The notes: a model not told the origin generated them from the sequence alone. A DNA stretch of 64,000 nucleotides from Micromonospora echinospora (GCF_900091495.1 NZ_LT607413.1:1240001-1304000); one strand, 5' to 3'; positions 44,637-56,720 are shown, counted from the stretch's first letter. Numbers and translations are program-made.

Positions 44637-44654
44637 GTGCGGTCTCCTAGGTGG

Positions 44655-45614
44655 TCAGGACTCGCGCAGCGAGCGGCCGGTCTTGGTGAGGAAGACGTCG
44701 TCGAGGCTGGGACGGTGCAGCTCGATGGAGCGCAGGTCGAGCCCGGCGCCGTCGATCCGGCGGAGGATCTGCGGAATGGTGGTCGCGCCCTCGCCGACCC
44801 AGAGCCGTAGGCCGCCCTCGTCGAGGCGCTCCAGCCGGTTGACGTAGACCTCGCCCTCGAAGAGGCGGTACGCGGCAGGTGTGTCGGCCGCGTCGAGGCC
44901 GACGACCACCACGTCCCCGGAGATCTCCCGCTTGAGTTCGCCCGGGGTGCCCTCGGCGACGATCTCGCCGTGGTCCATGATCGCGATCCGGTCGCAGAGG
45001 GCGTCGGCCTCGTCGAGGTAGTGGGTGGTGATGAAGACGGTCATGCCGTCGCCACGCAGTCGCCGGATCTCGTCCCACATGTGGGCGCGGCTCTGCGGGT
45101 CGAGGCCGGTGGTGGGCTCGTCGAGGAAGACGATCTTCGGTTCGTGGATGATGCCGAGGGCGATCTCCACGCGTCGCCGTTGACCGCCGGAGTAGGTCTT
45201 GCACTTGCGGTCGGCGTACTCGGAGAGCTGGAACGCGGCCAGGGCGCGGTCGGTACGACGCTGCGCCTCGGCCTTGCCGAGGCCGTACATCCGGGCCTGG
45301 AGGACGAGTTCCTCGCGGGCCGTCGACTCGTCCCAACTGCTGCCGCCCTGCGGGACGTACCCGATGCGGCGGCGCACCCCGGCGGGGTCGGCGCGCAGGT
45401 CCGCGCCGGCGATGGTGGCCTCGCCGCCGTCGGGTTCGATGAGGGTGGCGAGCATCCGCAGCGTGGTGGTCTTGCCGGCCCCGTTCGGACCGAGGAACCC
45501 GAAGATCTCCCCTTCGGCGACGTCGAGGTCCACCCCTCGGACCGCGTCGACCGTCCCGGCCTTGCGACCCGCCCGGGATCGGTACGACTTGCGCAGTCCT
45601 CTGGTCCTGATCAT
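44655..45614 (-). CDS. Daunorubicin-resistance-type ABC transporter ATPase (DrrA-like)
   Basis: A 319-residue ATPase with Walker A GPNGAGKTTTL (about 42-52), signature YSGGQRRRVEIALG, Walker B IVFLDEPTTGLD and the switch histidine in VFITTHYLDEAD. The C-terminal part (about 220-319, ending LHRPSLDDVFLTKTGRSL) is the accessory domain typical of DrrA. ATG 45614 has GGGAGCAGG upstream. Transcribed with the DrrB-like permease and divergent from accA. Confidence 0.94.
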   Translation of the reverse strand: MIRTRGLRKSYRSRAGRKAGTVDAVRGVDLDVAEGEIFGFLGPNGAGKTTTLRMLATLIEPDGGEATIAGADLRADPAGVRRRIGYVPQGGSSWDESTAREELVLQARMYGLGKAEAQRRTDRALAAFQLSEYADRKCKTYSGGQRRRVEIALGIIHEPKIVFLDEPTTGLDPQSRAHMWDEIRRLRGDGMTVFITTHYLDEADALCDRIAIMDHGEIVAEGTPGELKREISGDVVVVGLDAADTPAAYRLFEGEVYVNRLERLDEGGLRLWVGEGATTIPQILRRIDGAGLDLRSIELHRPSLDDVFLTKTGRSLRES

Positions 45615-45788
45615 GCCTGCTCCCGCCCGTTCGTCGGTTTGGTAGTCCCGAAACCGGTTCGGTCCAGTTCAGCAGACCGGCTCCGACGGGGTGACCGGGA
45701 TCCGGAGCGTAGGGATCGGGCCAGTGCGGCGTACCACACTGAGCGATCGTTAGGGTGCTCTTCCGGCGGCCGATACACTCCCGGGCAG

Positions 45789-45794
45789 TAGCCT
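45789..45794 (+). promoter_or_regulatory. -10 box of accA
   Basis: TAGCCT lies 20 bases before GTG 45815, leaving a short leader that carries GGGAGGAG. Confidence 0.4.
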
Positions 45795-45814
45795 CCCGGG
45801 AGGAGCCACCGAAG

Positions 45815-47566
45815 GTGCGCAAGGTACTCATCGCCAACCGAGGCGAGATCGCCGTCCGCGTCATCCGTGCCTGCCGCGACGCCGGCCTGGGCAGCGTCGC
45901 CGTCTACGCCGACTCCGACCGGGACGCTCTGCACGCCACGCTCGCCGACGAGGCGTACGCCCTGGGCGGCGACACCGCCGGCGAGACGTACCTGCGGATC
46001 GACAAGCTGATCGACGTTGCCGCGCGGGCCGGCGCGGACGCGGTCCACCCCGGGTACGGCTTCCTCTCGGAGAACGCCGACTTCGCCCAGGCGGTCATCG
46101 ACGCGGGCCTGACCTGGATCGGTCCGACCCCGCAGGCGATCCGGGACCTCGGCGACAAGGTGACCGCGCGCCACATCGCCCAGCGGGCCGGCGCGCCGCT
46201 CGTGCCGGGCACCCCGGACCCGGTGGGCAGCCCGGACGAGGTGATGGCCTTCGCGGTCGACCACGGCCTGCCGGTGGCGATCAAGGCCGCCTTCGGCGGT
46301 GGCGGACGGGGCCTGAAGGTGGCCCGGACCATGGAGGAGATCCCGCAGCTGTTCGAGTCGGCCACCCGGGAGGCGGTGGCCGCGTTCGGCCGGGGCGAGT
46401 GCTTCGTCGAGCGGTACCTGGACCAGCCGCGCCACGTCGAGGCGCAGGTCCTCGCCGACCAGCACGGCAACGTGATCGTGGTCGGCACCCGCGACTGTTC
46501 CCTCCAGCGACGGCACCAGAAGCTGGTCGAGGAGGCGCCGGCGCCGTTCCTCACCGACGCGCAGCGCGCCCAGATCCACGACTCGGCCAAGGCGATCTGC
46601 CGGGAGGCCGGCTACCACGGCGCGGGCACAGTGGAGTACCTGGTCGGCGCGGACGGCACCATCTCCTTCCTGGAGGTCAACACCCGGCTCCAGGTGGAAC
46701 ATCCCGTGACCGAGGAGACCGCCGGCATCGACCTGGTCCGCGAGCAGTTCCGGATCGCCGACGGCGAGAAGCTGCGGTTCACCGGCGACCCGACGCCGCG
46801 CGGGCACTCGATCGAGTTCCGGATCAACGGCGAGGACCCGGGTCGCAACTTCCTGCCCGCCCCGGGCACGGTGACCGCGCTGCGCCTGCCGAGTGGCCCC
46901 GGCGTGCGGGTGGACACCGGCATCTCGGCCGGGGACGTGATCGGCGGCAACTTCGACTCGCTGCTGGCCAAGGTGATCATCACCGGCGAGACGCGCGCCG
47001 AGGCGCTGGAGCGGGCCCGCCGTGCCCTGGACGAGATGGTCGTGGAGGGGATGGCCACCGCACTGCCGTTCCACCGTCTCGTCGTCCGGGATCCGGCGTT
47101 CACCGCCGAGCCGTTCACCGTGCACACCCGGTGGATCGAGACCGAGTTCGACAACACCGTGCCGCCGTTCACCGCCGCCGCCGGTCCCGCCGAGGCGCCG
47201 GCCGAACGCGAGACCGTCGTGGTCGAGGTGGGTGGCAAGCGGCTGGAGGTCACCCTCCCCGCCGGCCTCGGCGCGGGTACGACCACCGCGTCGCCGGCCG
47301 CGCGGAAGCCCGCCCGACGGGGCGGTGCGGCGAAGCCGGGCGCGGCGGTCAGTGGTGACACGCTGGCCTCCCCCATGCAGGGCACCATCGTCAAGATCGC
47401 CGTTGCAGAGGGGGACACCGTTGCCGAGGGCGACCTGGTGGTGGTGCTGGAGGCGATGAAGATGGAGCAGCCGATCCACGCCCACAAGGCCGGTACGGTC
47501 AGCGGGCTCTCCGCAGACGTCGGCGCGGTGATCACGGCCGGCGCGGCCATCTGCACGATCGCCTGA
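45815..47566 (+). CDS. accA: Acyl-CoA carboxylase alpha subunit (biotin carboxylase plus BCCP)
   Basis: A 583-residue two-domain subunit. The biotin carboxylase (about 1-450) starts [20 protein letters not shown], with [12 protein letters not shown] (ATP loop), ECFVERYLD and [16 protein letters not shown]. After an Ala/Thr/Lys-rich linker, the carrier domain carries the biotinylation motif EAMKMEQ with K549 and about 34 residues beyond it. It is the substrate of BirA (30265) and partner of AccB and AccE. GTG 45815 is the family start; a longer frame begins at 45755. Confidence 0.96.
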   Translation: MRKVLIANRGEIAVRVIRACRDAGLGSVAVYADSDRDALHATLADEAYALGGDTAGETYLRIDKLIDVAARAGADAVHPGYGFLSENADFAQAVIDAGLTWIGPTPQAIRDLGDKVTARHIAQRAGAPLVPGTPDPVGSPDEVMAFAVDHGLPVAIKAAFGGGGRGLKVARTMEEIPQLFESATREAVAAFGRGECFVERYLDQPRHVEAQVLADQHGNVIVVGTRDCSLQRRHQKLVEEAPAPFLTDAQRAQIHDSAKAICREAGYHGAGTVEYLVGADGTISFLEVNTRLQVEHPVTEETAGIDLVREQFRIADGEKLRFTGDPTPRGHSIEFRINGEDPGRNFLPAPGTVTALRLPSGPGVRVDTGISAGDVIGGNFDSLLAKVIITGETRAEALERARRALDEMVVEGMATALPFHRLVVRDPAFTAEPFTVHTRWIETEFDNTVPPFTAAAGPAEAPAERETVVVEVGGKRLEVTLPAGLGAGTTTASPAARKPARRGGAAKPGAAVSGDTLASPMQGTIVKIAVAEGDTVAEGDLVVVLEAMKMEQPIHAHKAGTVSGLSADVGAVITAGAAICTIA

Positions 47567-47622
47567 CCGACCACAGCCCTGTCACGTAGCAGCCCTCTCT
47601 GCGCCGCCGCAGCCCTGCCTGA

Positions 47623-47682
47623 GGTGGTAGCAGGGGACCCCTCCTCATCAAAAAGCGGTAACAGGGGACCCCTGCTACCACC
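47623..47682. repeat. Dispersed hairpin element, copy 5
   Basis: Ends GGTGGTAGCAGGGGACCCCT and complement; the right arm GTAACAGGGGACCCCTG is intact and the centre contains CAAAAAGCG, as in copy 3. Between convergent genes, 57 bases after accA. Confidence 0.88.
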
Positions 47683-47732
47683 AGGCCGAGCCTCGGCGGT
47701 GCGGGGTGGCGGGGCGGGAGTGGTGGCGGCGG

Positions 47733-48629
47733 TCAGCGGAGGGATTCGGCGGCCACGGCGTGCACGGCGGTGGTGAGCGCGCCCAGCACGGTCGCCTCCA
47801 GCCGCCAGTGCTGCCAGTACAACGGCACGTCCAGGTGCCGGCCGGGAGCGAGGTCGACACAGTGGCCGCCGGCCAGGTCGTCCCGGGCGAGTTGCTCGGG
47901 CACCAGGCCCCAGCCGAGCCCGAGCCGGATCGCCGCCCCGAAGGCCGGCACCGACGGGACGTAGTGCACCGGTGGGTCGAGCCGCTGCCCGGTGACGGTC
48001 TCGACGAAGCGGTGCTGGATCCGGTCCTTGCGGTCGAAGACGACCACCGGGGCTTCGGCCAGGGCCGCCGGGGTGAGCCCGTCGGTGAGGTGTCGGGCGG
48101 CGAAGCCGGGGGCGGCCAGGGCGAGGTAGCGCATCGCGCCGAGTGGTTGGGAGCGGCAGCCCTGCACCGGTTCGCGCTCGGCGGTCACCGCCGCCGTCAC
48201 CGTGCCGTCGCGGAGCAGCCGCGCGGTGTGTTCCTGGTCGTCCTGGCGCAGGTCGAACGAACAGGACAGGTCCGTGGGCAGGCGGGCCAGGGCGGCCGGG
48301 AACCAGGTGGCGAGCGAGTCGGCGTTGACCACCACGGCGACCCGGACCCGCTCGCGACCACCGGCCAACGGTGCGCGGGCCTCGGCCAGTGCCTCCTGTT
48401 CGAGCAGCGCGACCTGCCCGGCGAGGCGCAGCAGTGGCTGCCCGGCGGTGGTGGCCCGGCACGGCTTGGCCCGTCGGACCAGGACCTGCCCGACCGCCTC
48501 CTCCAGGGCCTTGATCCGCTGGCTCACCGCCGACGGGGTGACGTGCAGCAGGGCGGCGGCGGCCTCGAAACTGCCCTCCCCGATGACGGCGGCGAACGTC
48601 CGGAGCTGGGCCGGGTCGAGACCACTCAT
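47733..48629 (-). CDS. lysG: LysR-family regulator of amino-acid export (LysG/ArgP type)
   Basis: A 298-residue LysR protein with an N-terminal winged helix (about 5-62: LRTFAAVIGEGSFEAAAALL and VTPSAVSQRIKALEE) and a periplasmic-binding-like effector domain. It matches LysG/ArgP proteins, which sense lysine or arginine and activate a divergent exporter. The exporter gene lysE is divergent here, 69 bases away. ATG 48629 is six bases after TAAGAT, so the gene looks leaderless. Confidence 0.92.
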   Translation of the reverse strand: MSGLDPAQLRTFAAVIGEGSFEAAAALLHVTPSAVSQRIKALEEAVGQVLVRRAKPCRATTAGQPLLRLAGQVALLEQEALAEARAPLAGGRERVRVAVVVNADSLATWFPAALARLPTDLSCSFDLRQDDQEHTARLLRDGTVTAAVTAEREPVQGCRSQPLGAMRYLALAAPGFAARHLTDGLTPAALAEAPVVVFDRKDRIQHRFVETVTGQRLDPPVHYVPSVPAFGAAIRLGLGWGLVPEQLARDDLAGGHCVDLAPGRHLDVPLYWQHWRLEATVLGALTTAVHAVAAESLR

Positions 48630-48698
48630 TAGGAGATCTTAACAATACGCAAAAACATTAATTGGACTTAAGGGCAGCCCGGCTCCTAGCCTCGCTTC
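48630..48698. promoter_or_regulatory. lysG-lysE divergent promoter and operator
   Basis: A 69-base region with an AT-rich patch (48630-48672) rare in this genome. It holds TAAGAT (minus, 48641-48636) for lysG and TAGCCT (48687-48692) for lysE, each six bases before its start codon. TTGGAC (48662-48667) may be the lysE -35. LysR proteins bind such AT-rich T-N11-A sites. Confidence 0.6.
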
Positions 48699-50880
<2,182 letters not shown>

Positions 50881-50980
50881 ACGGGTGCCCGCCGTCCGCC
50901 GGGGCGGCGGCGTCCGTCGGGAAGGCGACAGCCCACCGCGTGCGGGCGGAAATCGATTCGGCCCCTGACTGTACGGGGGC

Positions 50981-50986
50981 TAACCT
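50981..50986 (+). promoter_or_regulatory. Leaderless -10 box of the MarR gene
   Basis: TAACCT followed by six bases and ATG 50993. It heads a three-gene operon. Confidence 0.6.
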
Positions 50987-50992
50987 GCACCC

Positions 50993-51511
50993 ATGGACCT
51001 CCACGACCTGCGGGACGCGCCCCTCGGCCGCCTGCTCGTGGTGGCCGGGCATCTGGTGGCCCAGCGGTGGAACCGCAGGCTCACCGAGGAGTACGGCCTC
51101 ACCCAGGCCGGCCTGGCCACCCTGATGACCCTCGACCGGTACGGCACGCTGACCCACCGCGCGGTCGCGGAACGGTGCTTCGTCCGTCCGGCCACCCTGA
51201 CCGGCATCGTCGACACCCTGGAACGGGACGGACTGGTCAGCCGGCAGCGGGACGAGACCGACCGCCGGTCGGTCCGCCTGACCATCACCCCCGCCGGCCG
51301 GGAGAAGATCGCCGGGCCTGCCGGGCTGGTCGCCGCCAACCCGCCGTTGACCTCGGTCGACGCCGACCCGGACCGGGCCGCCGTGATCCGGGAGTTCCTG
51401 CTCGAGGTGATCGGCAGCGGCGAGCCGGAGCCCTGCGGGAACGACCGGTCAGGAACGCGCGGGGAGGCCGGCCCGCAGGGCGACGTACGGGCGGGGGGCG
51501 CGTCGTGCTGA
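50993..51511 (+). CDS. MarR-family regulator of the ABC exporter operon
   Basis: A 172-residue winged-helix protein. The DNA-binding part (about 40-100) includes LTHRAVAERCFVRPATLTGIVDTLERDGLVSRQRDETDRRSVRLTIT, cited by position, with the wing DETDRRS typical of MarR. The last 30 residues are polar and low complexity. The first ABC gene begins seven bases before its stop, so regulator and exporter are translated together; it probably represses the operon until an exported compound binds. Confidence 0.92.
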   Translation: MDLHDLRDAPLGRLLVVAGHLVAQRWNRRLTEEYGLTQAGLATLMTLDRYGTLTHRAVAERCFVRPATLTGIVDTLERDGLVSRQRDETDRRSVRLTITPAGREKIAGPAGLVAANPPLTSVDADPDRAAVIREFLLEVIGSGEPEPCGNDRSGTRGEAGPQGDVRAGGASC

Positions 51512-53235
51512 TCGGGCTCCTGCGGCGGCACCTGCACCCGTACGCCCAGCCGCTGCTGGCGGTGGTCGTGCTCCAGTTCGTCGGCACGATGGCCTCGCTC
51601 TACCTGCCGCGCCTCAACGCCGACATCATCGACCGGGGCATCGCCCGGGGCGACACCGACCTCATCGTCCGACTCGGCGGGTGGATGCTCCTGGTCAGCG
51701 CGGTCCAGGTGGTCTGCGCGATCGTGGCCGTCCGGTACAGCGCGCTCGCCGCGATGGGTTTCGGCCGGGACGTACGGGCCGCCGTCTTCCGGCATGTCAC
51801 CCGCTTCTCCGCCCGCGAGGTGGCCCGGTTCGGGGCACCGTCCCTGATCACCCGGAACACCAACGACGTGCAGCAGGTGCAGATGCTCGTGCTGGTGGCC
51901 GGCTCGATGCTGGTCACCGCGCCGATCATGAGCGTCGGCGGGCTGGTGATGGCGTTACGCGAGGACGTCGGGCTCTCCTGGCTGGTGGTGGTCAGCATCC
52001 CGGCGGTGGCCGTGGCGATCAGTCTGATCACCCGGCGGCTGGTCCCGCTGTTCCGGCGACAGCAGACCCGCATCGACGTGGTCAACCGGGTGCTGCGCGA
52101 GCAGATCAGCGGCATCCGGGTGGTCCGGGCCTTCGTCCGCGAGCCGTACGAGACGGAGCGCTTCGCCGCCGCGAACGCCGACCTGACCGACACCGCGCTG
52201 CGCGCCGGCCGGCTGCTCGCGACGATCTACCCGGTGATCCTGCTGGTGCTCAACGTCTCCAGCGTCGCGGTGCTCTGGTTCGGGGCGCTGCGGGTCGAGG
52301 CCGGCCAGATCCAGGTCGGCGCGCTCACCGCGTTCGTCGCCTACCTCACCCAGATGCTGATGGCGGTCATGATGGCCACGCTCATCCTGATGATGGTGCC
52401 CCGCGCGGCGGCCTGCGCGGAGCGGATCACCGAGGTCCTCGACACCGAGCCGTCGGTGGTCCCGCCCCGGGAACCGGTCGCCCCCACCGGGCCGGCCGGT
52501 GTGGAACTGCGTGCCGTGCGGTTCCAGTACCCGGGCGCGGCGGCCCCGGTGCTGCGTGACGTCTCCTTCCGGGTCACCGCCGGCACCACCACGGCGATCG
52601 TCGGCAGCACCGGCGCCGGCAAGACCACCCTGCTGTCGCTGATCCCCCGGCTGGTCGACGTGACCGCAGGCTCGGTGCTGGTCGACGGGGTCGACGTCCG
52701 CGACCTGGACCCGGAGACCCTGTGGGGACGGATCGGGCTGGTGCCGCAGCGGCCGTACCTGTTCACCGGAACGGTGGCGAGCAACCTGCGGTACGGCAAC
52801 CCGGACGCGGACGACGAGGAGCTGTGGGCCGCGCTGGAGATCGCCCAGGCCCGAGAGTTCGTCGCGGCGATGCCGGGCGGGCTGGACGCCGAGATCGCGC
52901 AGGGCGGGACGAACGTCTCCGGCGGCCAGCGGCAGCGGCTCGCCATCGCCCGCGCGCTGGTCCGCCGGCCCGGGATCTACCTCTTCGACGACTCGTTCTC
53001 CGCCCTCGACCTGGGCACCGACGCGCGGCTGCGCGCCGCGCTGCGCCCGGTGACCCGGGACGCCGCCGTGCTGGTCGTGGCGCAGCGGGTCTCCACGGTC
53101 GTGGACGCCGACCAGATCGTGGTGCTGGAGGACGGGGCCGTGGTCGGGATCGGTCGCCACGCCGACCTCCTGGACACCTGTCCGACGTACGCGGAGATCG
53201 TCTCCTCCCAGCAGACCGCGGGAGCGTCGGCGTGA
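51505..53235 (+). CDS. ABC exporter half-transporter A (degenerate Walker B glutamate)
   Basis: A 576-residue half-transporter: six membrane helices (about 1-300) then an ATPase domain with Walker [10 protein letters not shown], canonical signature [16 protein letters not shown], and Walker [13 protein letters not shown], in which Asp replaces the catalytic Glu. Together with its partner this gives the asymmetric pair of ATP sites known from TM287/288-like exporters. GTG 51505 overlaps the marR stop. Function: drug or lipid export, substrate unknown. Confidence 0.93.
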   Translation: MLIGLLRRHLHPYAQPLLAVVVLQFVGTMASLYLPRLNADIIDRGIARGDTDLIVRLGGWMLLVSAVQVVCAIVAVRYSALAAMGFGRDVRAAVFRHVTRFSAREVARFGAPSLITRNTNDVQQVQMLVLVAGSMLVTAPIMSVGGLVMALREDVGLSWLVVVSIPAVAVAISLITRRLVPLFRRQQTRIDVVNRVLREQISGIRVVRAFVREPYETERFAAANADLTDTALRAGRLLATIYPVILLVLNVSSVAVLWFGALRVEAGQIQVGALTAFVAYLTQMLMAVMMATLILMMVPRAAACAERITEVLDTEPSVVPPREPVAPTGPAGVELRAVRFQYPGAAAPVLRDVSFRVTAGTTTAIVGSTGAGKTTLLSLIPRLVDVTAGSVLVDGVDVRDLDPETLWGRIGLVPQRPYLFTGTVASNLRYGNPDADDEELWAALEIAQAREFVAAMPGGLDAEIAQGGTNVSGGQRQRLAIARALVRRPGIYLFDDSFSALDLGTDARLRAALRPVTRDAAVLVVAQRVSTVVDADQIVVLEDGAVVGIGRHADLLDTCPTYAEIVSSQQTAGASA

Positions 53236-55313
53236 GCGCGCAGGCCGTACCCGAGGAAAAGCGGAAGGGACAGATGGGCGGGAACGAACGGACGCCCCGG
53301 CGGTTGCCGCCGGGCGCCCGGCGCGGCGGGCCGGCGACCGGGGTGGGCGTGCCGGCGGAGAAGCCGCTGGACTTCGGGCCGTCGGCCCGCCGGTTGCTCG
53401 GCCTGCTCCGGCCGCACCGGGGCCGGCTCCTCGCGGTGGTCGCCCTCGCCGTGGCCGGCGTGGGGCTCACCGTGGTCGGGCCGCTGATCCTCGGGTACGC
53501 CACCGACCTGATCTTCGGTGGGGTGCTCAGCCGGCAGGTCCCGGCCGGGCTGACCACCGAGGAGGCCGTGGCGCGGGCCCGGGCGGCCGGTGACGACACC
53601 CTCGCCGATCTGCTCGCCCGGATGGACGTGGTGTCCGGCGCGGGCATCGACCTCGGCCGCCTCGGGCGGGTGCTGCTGCTGGCCCTCGGACTGTTCCTGC
53701 TGGCCAGCCTGCTGACCTGGGTGCAGGCGCACATGCTCACCGGCGTGGTGCAGCGGACCGTGCAGCAGTTGCGCGCCGACGTGGCGGCGAAGCTGCACCG
53801 CCTGCCACTGCCCTATTTCGACCGGCAGCCCCGGGGCGAGCTGCTCAGCCGGGTCACCAACGACATCGACAACGTCGCGCAGAGCCTGCAACAGACGCTG
53901 AGCCAGTTGCTCACCTCGGTGCTGACCGTGCTCGGGGTGGTGGTGATGATGATCGTGGTCTCGCCGCTGCTGACTGTGCTCACCCTGCTGGCGATACCGG
54001 CGTCGGTGCTGGTCACCCGGCAGGTGGCCAAGCGCTCACAGCGGCAGTTCGTCGCCCAGTGGACGCACACCGGGCAACTCAACGCCCTGGTCGAGGAGGC
54101 GTACACCGGGCACGAGCTGGTCCGGGTCTTCGGTCGGCAGCGGGAGGTCGAGGCGGACTTCGCCGCGAAGAACGAGGAGTTGTACCGGGCCGGGTTCGGC
54201 GCCCACTTCGTCTCCGGGATCATCATGCCGTCGCTGATGTTCATCGGGAACCTCGGTTACGTGCTGGTCGCGGTGGTCGGCGGCCTGCGGGTGGCGGCGG
54301 GGGCGATGAGCCTGGGCGAGGTGCAGGCGTTCATCCAGTACTCGCGGCAGTTCACCCAGCCGCTGACCCAGTTCGCCTCGATGATCAATCTGCTCCAGTC
54401 CGGGGTGGCCTCGGCCGAACGCGTCTTCGCCGTCCTCGACGCGCCCGAGCAGACCCCGGACCCGGTGACCCGGACCCCGGAGCTGCCGGCCGCCGGCGCA
54501 CGGGTCGGTCCGGTGGTGACCCAGCGGACCGGCCGGCCGGCCGGGCGCGTCGCCACCGGCCGGGTCGAGTTCGAGAAGGTCTCCTTCCGGTACGACCCGG
54601 ACCGGCCGCTGATCGAGGACCTGTCGCTGGTCGCCGAACCCGGGCACACGGTGGCGATCGTCGGGCCGACCGGCGCGGGCAAGACCACCCTGGTCAACCT
54701 GATCCTGCGCTTCTACGAGCTGGACTCCGGGCGGATCACCCTGGACGGGGTGGACGTCACCACGATGCGCCGGGACGAGCTGCGCGGCCGGATCGGCATG
54801 GTGCTCCAGGACACCTGGCTCTTCGGCGGGACCATCCGGGAGAACATCGCCTACGGCCGGCCGGACGCGACCGAGGAGGAGATCCTGGCGGCGGCCCGGG
54901 CGACCTTCGTGGACCGGTTCGTCCGGAGCCTCCCGGACGGGTACGACACGGTCATCGACTCCGAGGGCGGCAACGTCAGCGCCGGCGAGAAGCAGCTGAT
55001 CACCATCGCGCGGGCCTTCCTCGCCGAGCCGTCGCTGCTCATCCTGGACGAGGCGACCAGCTCGGTGGACACCCGTACCGAGGTGCTGGTGCAGCACGCG
55101 ATGGCGGCGCTCCGGTCGGACCGGACCAGCTTCGTCATCGCCCACCGGCTCTCCACCATCCGGGACGCCGACCTGATCCTGATGATGGAGCAGGGCCGGA
55201 TCGTCGAGCAGGGCACCCACGAGGAGTTGCTCGCCGCCGGGGGCGCGTACCACCGCCTGCACCACGCCCAGTTCTCCGCCCCGGTCCAGGACGACCCGTC
55301 GCCGGTGCCGTGA
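53232..55313 (+). CDS. ABC exporter half-transporter B (catalytic Glu, degenerate signature)
   Basis: A 693-residue half-transporter with an extra N-terminal polar region (about 1-50), six membrane helices, and an ATPase domain with Walker [10 protein letters not shown] and an intact Walker [11 protein letters not shown]. Its signature motif reads NVSAGEKQL instead of SGGQ. This complements subunit A: one competent site (A signature, B Glu) and one degenerate site. A long insertion between the membrane and ATPase parts contains [15 protein letters not shown] 53232 overlaps the previous stop (GTGA). Confidence 0.93.
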   Translation: MSAQAVPEEKRKGQMGGNERTPRRLPPGARRGGPATGVGVPAEKPLDFGPSARRLLGLLRPHRGRLLAVVALAVAGVGLTVVGPLILGYATDLIFGGVLSRQVPAGLTTEEAVARARAAGDDTLADLLARMDVVSGAGIDLGRLGRVLLLALGLFLLASLLTWVQAHMLTGVVQRTVQQLRADVAAKLHRLPLPYFDRQPRGELLSRVTNDIDNVAQSLQQTLSQLLTSVLTVLGVVVMMIVVSPLLTVLTLLAIPASVLVTRQVAKRSQRQFVAQWTHTGQLNALVEEAYTGHELVRVFGRQREVEADFAAKNEELYRAGFGAHFVSGIIMPSLMFIGNLGYVLVAVVGGLRVAAGAMSLGEVQAFIQYSRQFTQPLTQFASMINLLQSGVASAERVFAVLDAPEQTPDPVTRTPELPAAGARVGPVVTQRTGRPAGRVATGRVEFEKVSFRYDPDRPLIEDLSLVAEPGHTVAIVGPTGAGKTTLVNLILRFYELDSGRITLDGVDVTTMRRDELRGRIGMVLQDTWLFGGTIRENIAYGRPDATEEEILAAARATFVDRFVRSLPDGYDTVIDSEGGNVSAGEKQLITIARAFLAEPSLLILDEATSSVDTRTEVLVQHAMAALRSDRTSFVIAHRLSTIRDADLILMMEQGRIVEQGTHEELLAAGGAYHRLHHAQFSAPVQDDPSPVP

Positions 55314-55317
55314 CGCC

Positions 55318-55363
55318 CACCGGTGGTGCCGCCGGCCGTCGACGGCGGGCGGCACCACCGGTG
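55318..55363. terminator. Convergent-gene terminator, 16-bp stem
   Basis: Perfect 16-base arms (55318-55333 and 55348-55363) with a 14-base loop fill the gap between the ABC operon and the convergent thrS gene. Confidence 0.8.
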
Positions 55364-55367
55364 ACGG

Positions 55368-56564
55368 TCACCCCAGCGGTGGACGGGCGGCAGCGGTGAC
55401 CAGGTCGAGGGCGGCGGAGCCGGGCAGGGGGTCGAGCCGTCGGCCGTCGCGCTGACGCAGGCTCACCCGGCCCTCGGCGGCCTCCCGGGGGCCGACCACG
55501 GCCACGTACGGGATCCGGCGGCGGGCGGCGTCCCGGATGCGCGCGCCGAGGGAACCGGCGGCGTCCACCTCGGCCCGCAACCCGGCGTGGCGGCAGTCCC
55601 GGGCGAACCCCGCCGCCGGGTCGGCCTGCCGGTCGTCCAGCGGGAGCACCACCACCTGCACCGGGGCGTACCAGGCCGGGAACGCGCCGGCGTGCTCCTC
55701 GATCAGGTACGCGAAGAGGCGTTCCATGCTGCCGACCAGGCTCCGGTGCACCATCACCGGTCGACGTCGCTTCCCGCCCCCGTCGACGTACGACAGGTCG
55801 AACCGCTCCGGTTTGTCGAAGTCGAGCTGCACGGTGGAGAGGGTGAACTCCCGCCCCGCCGCGTCCCGCACCTGGATGTCGATCTTCGGGCCGTAGAAGG
55901 CGGCCTCGCCGGGGGCCTCGGTGTGCTCGATCCCGACCAGGGCGGCCCGCAGCAGTTCCTCGGCCCGACGCCACTGCTCCTCCTCGCCGACGTACTTCTC
56001 CCCCGGCCCGCGCAGCGACAGCCGGAACCCGGCGGCCCGTACGCCGAGCGCGGCGTGCGCCGCCCGGATCAGCCCGAGGATCTCCGCGACCTCCGCGCCG
56101 ACCTGTTCCGGGGCGCAGAAGTTGTGCGCGTCGTTGAGCGAGATGGCGCGTACCCGGGAGAGCCCGCCGAGCACCCCCGAACGCTCCGCCCGGTACATGC
56201 CGCCCAGTTCGGCGACGCGCAGCGGCAGCTCCCGATAGGAGCGGCCCCGGGACTGGTAGACCAGCGCGTGGTGCGGGCAGAGCGCCGGCCGGAGGACGAA
56301 CTCGTCCGCACCCAGTCGCATCGGCGGAAACATGTCGTCGGCGAAGTAGCCGAGGTGACCGGAGCGGTCGAAGAGGTCCCGCCGGCCCAGCGGCGGGGTG
56401 TGGACGTGCTGGTAGCCGGCCCGGCGCTCCACCTCCCGGAGGTACTCCTCGACCGCGTGCCGGGCGGCTGCGCCGGCCGGCAGCCAGAGCGGCAGCCCGG
56501 CGCCGCTGAGCGGGTCGGAGGCAAAGAGGTCCAGGTCACGGCCGAGCCTGCGGTGGTCGTTCAT
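55368..56564 (-). CDS. thrS: Truncated threonyl-tRNA synthetase without editing domain
   Basis: A 398-residue class II synthetase, far shorter than the usual 640-690. It consists of only the catalytic core and the anticodon-binding domain. Zinc ligands fit C96 (LRPALCPHH), H147 (LNDAHNFC) and the His of PVMVHRSLVGSMERL; motif 2 is YRAERSGVLGGLSRVRAI. The TGS and editing domains are absent, so mischarged Ser-tRNA(Thr) could not be cleared in cis. It is probably a second ThrRS used under threonine limitation or against a ThrRS inhibitor. The attenuator-like leader upstream supports the first idea. Confidence 0.9.
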   Translation of the reverse strand: MNDHRRLGRDLDLFASDPLSGAGLPLWLPAGAAARHAVEEYLREVERRAGYQHVHTPPLGRRDLFDRSGHLGYFADDMFPPMRLGADEFVLRPALCPHHALVYQSRGRSYRELPLRVAELGGMYRAERSGVLGGLSRVRAISLNDAHNFCAPEQVGAEVAEILGLIRAAHAALGVRAAGFRLSLRGPGEKYVGEEEQWRRAEELLRAALVGIEHTEAPGEAAFYGPKIDIQVRDAAGREFTLSTVQLDFDKPERFDLSYVDGGGKRRRPVMVHRSLVGSMERLFAYLIEEHAGAFPAWYAPVQVVVLPLDDRQADPAAGFARDCRHAGLRAEVDAAGSLGARIRDAARRRIPYVAVVGPREAAEGRVSLRQRDGRRLDPLPGSAALDLVTAAARPPLG

Positions 56565-56619
56565 CGGGGTCTCCTGGTTCGGGTACGACCCCGGAAGCGA
56601 CCGGTCGGAGCACGGCGAA

Positions 56620-56644
56620 GGCCCCGGGCGGATCGCCCGGGGCC
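56620..56644 (-). terminator. Attenuator hairpin before thrS
   Basis: Perfect 11-base GC arms (56620-56630 and 56634-56644) with a three-base loop lie between the leader-peptide stop and thrS, 55 bases before its ATG. Only two T residues follow on the minus strand. Confidence 0.7.
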
Positions 56645-56660
56645 TCGTCGACGGATCAGG

Positions 56661-56714
56661 TCAGCGCGGCGTGCCGGGGTCACCCGGCGTCGTCGTCACC
56701 ACCGCACTGCGCAT
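56661..56714 (-). CDS. Threonine-rich leader peptide of thrS
   Basis: A 17-residue frame, MRSAVVTTTPGDPGTPR, with three consecutive ACG threonine codons and a fourth near the end. ATG 56714 lies six bases after TACGGT, so the transcript would begin at this peptide. A strong hairpin follows 16 bases after its stop. This is the arrangement of ribosome-mediated attenuation: scarce Thr-tRNA would stall the ribosome on the ACG run and change folding of the downstream RNA. Confidence 0.7.
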   Translation of the reverse strand: MRSAVVTTTPGDPGTPR

Positions 56715-56720
56715 GCCGCG

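Noticed and set aside
7657..47682. CRISPR array interpretation of the repeated palindromes
   Set aside because: The copies are single, kilobases apart, palindromic and without spacers or cas genes.
53232..53273. ATG 53274 as the start of the second ABC subunit
   Set aside because: Possible, but the GTGA overlap at 53232 matches the coupled layout of the operon; kept as an alternative only.
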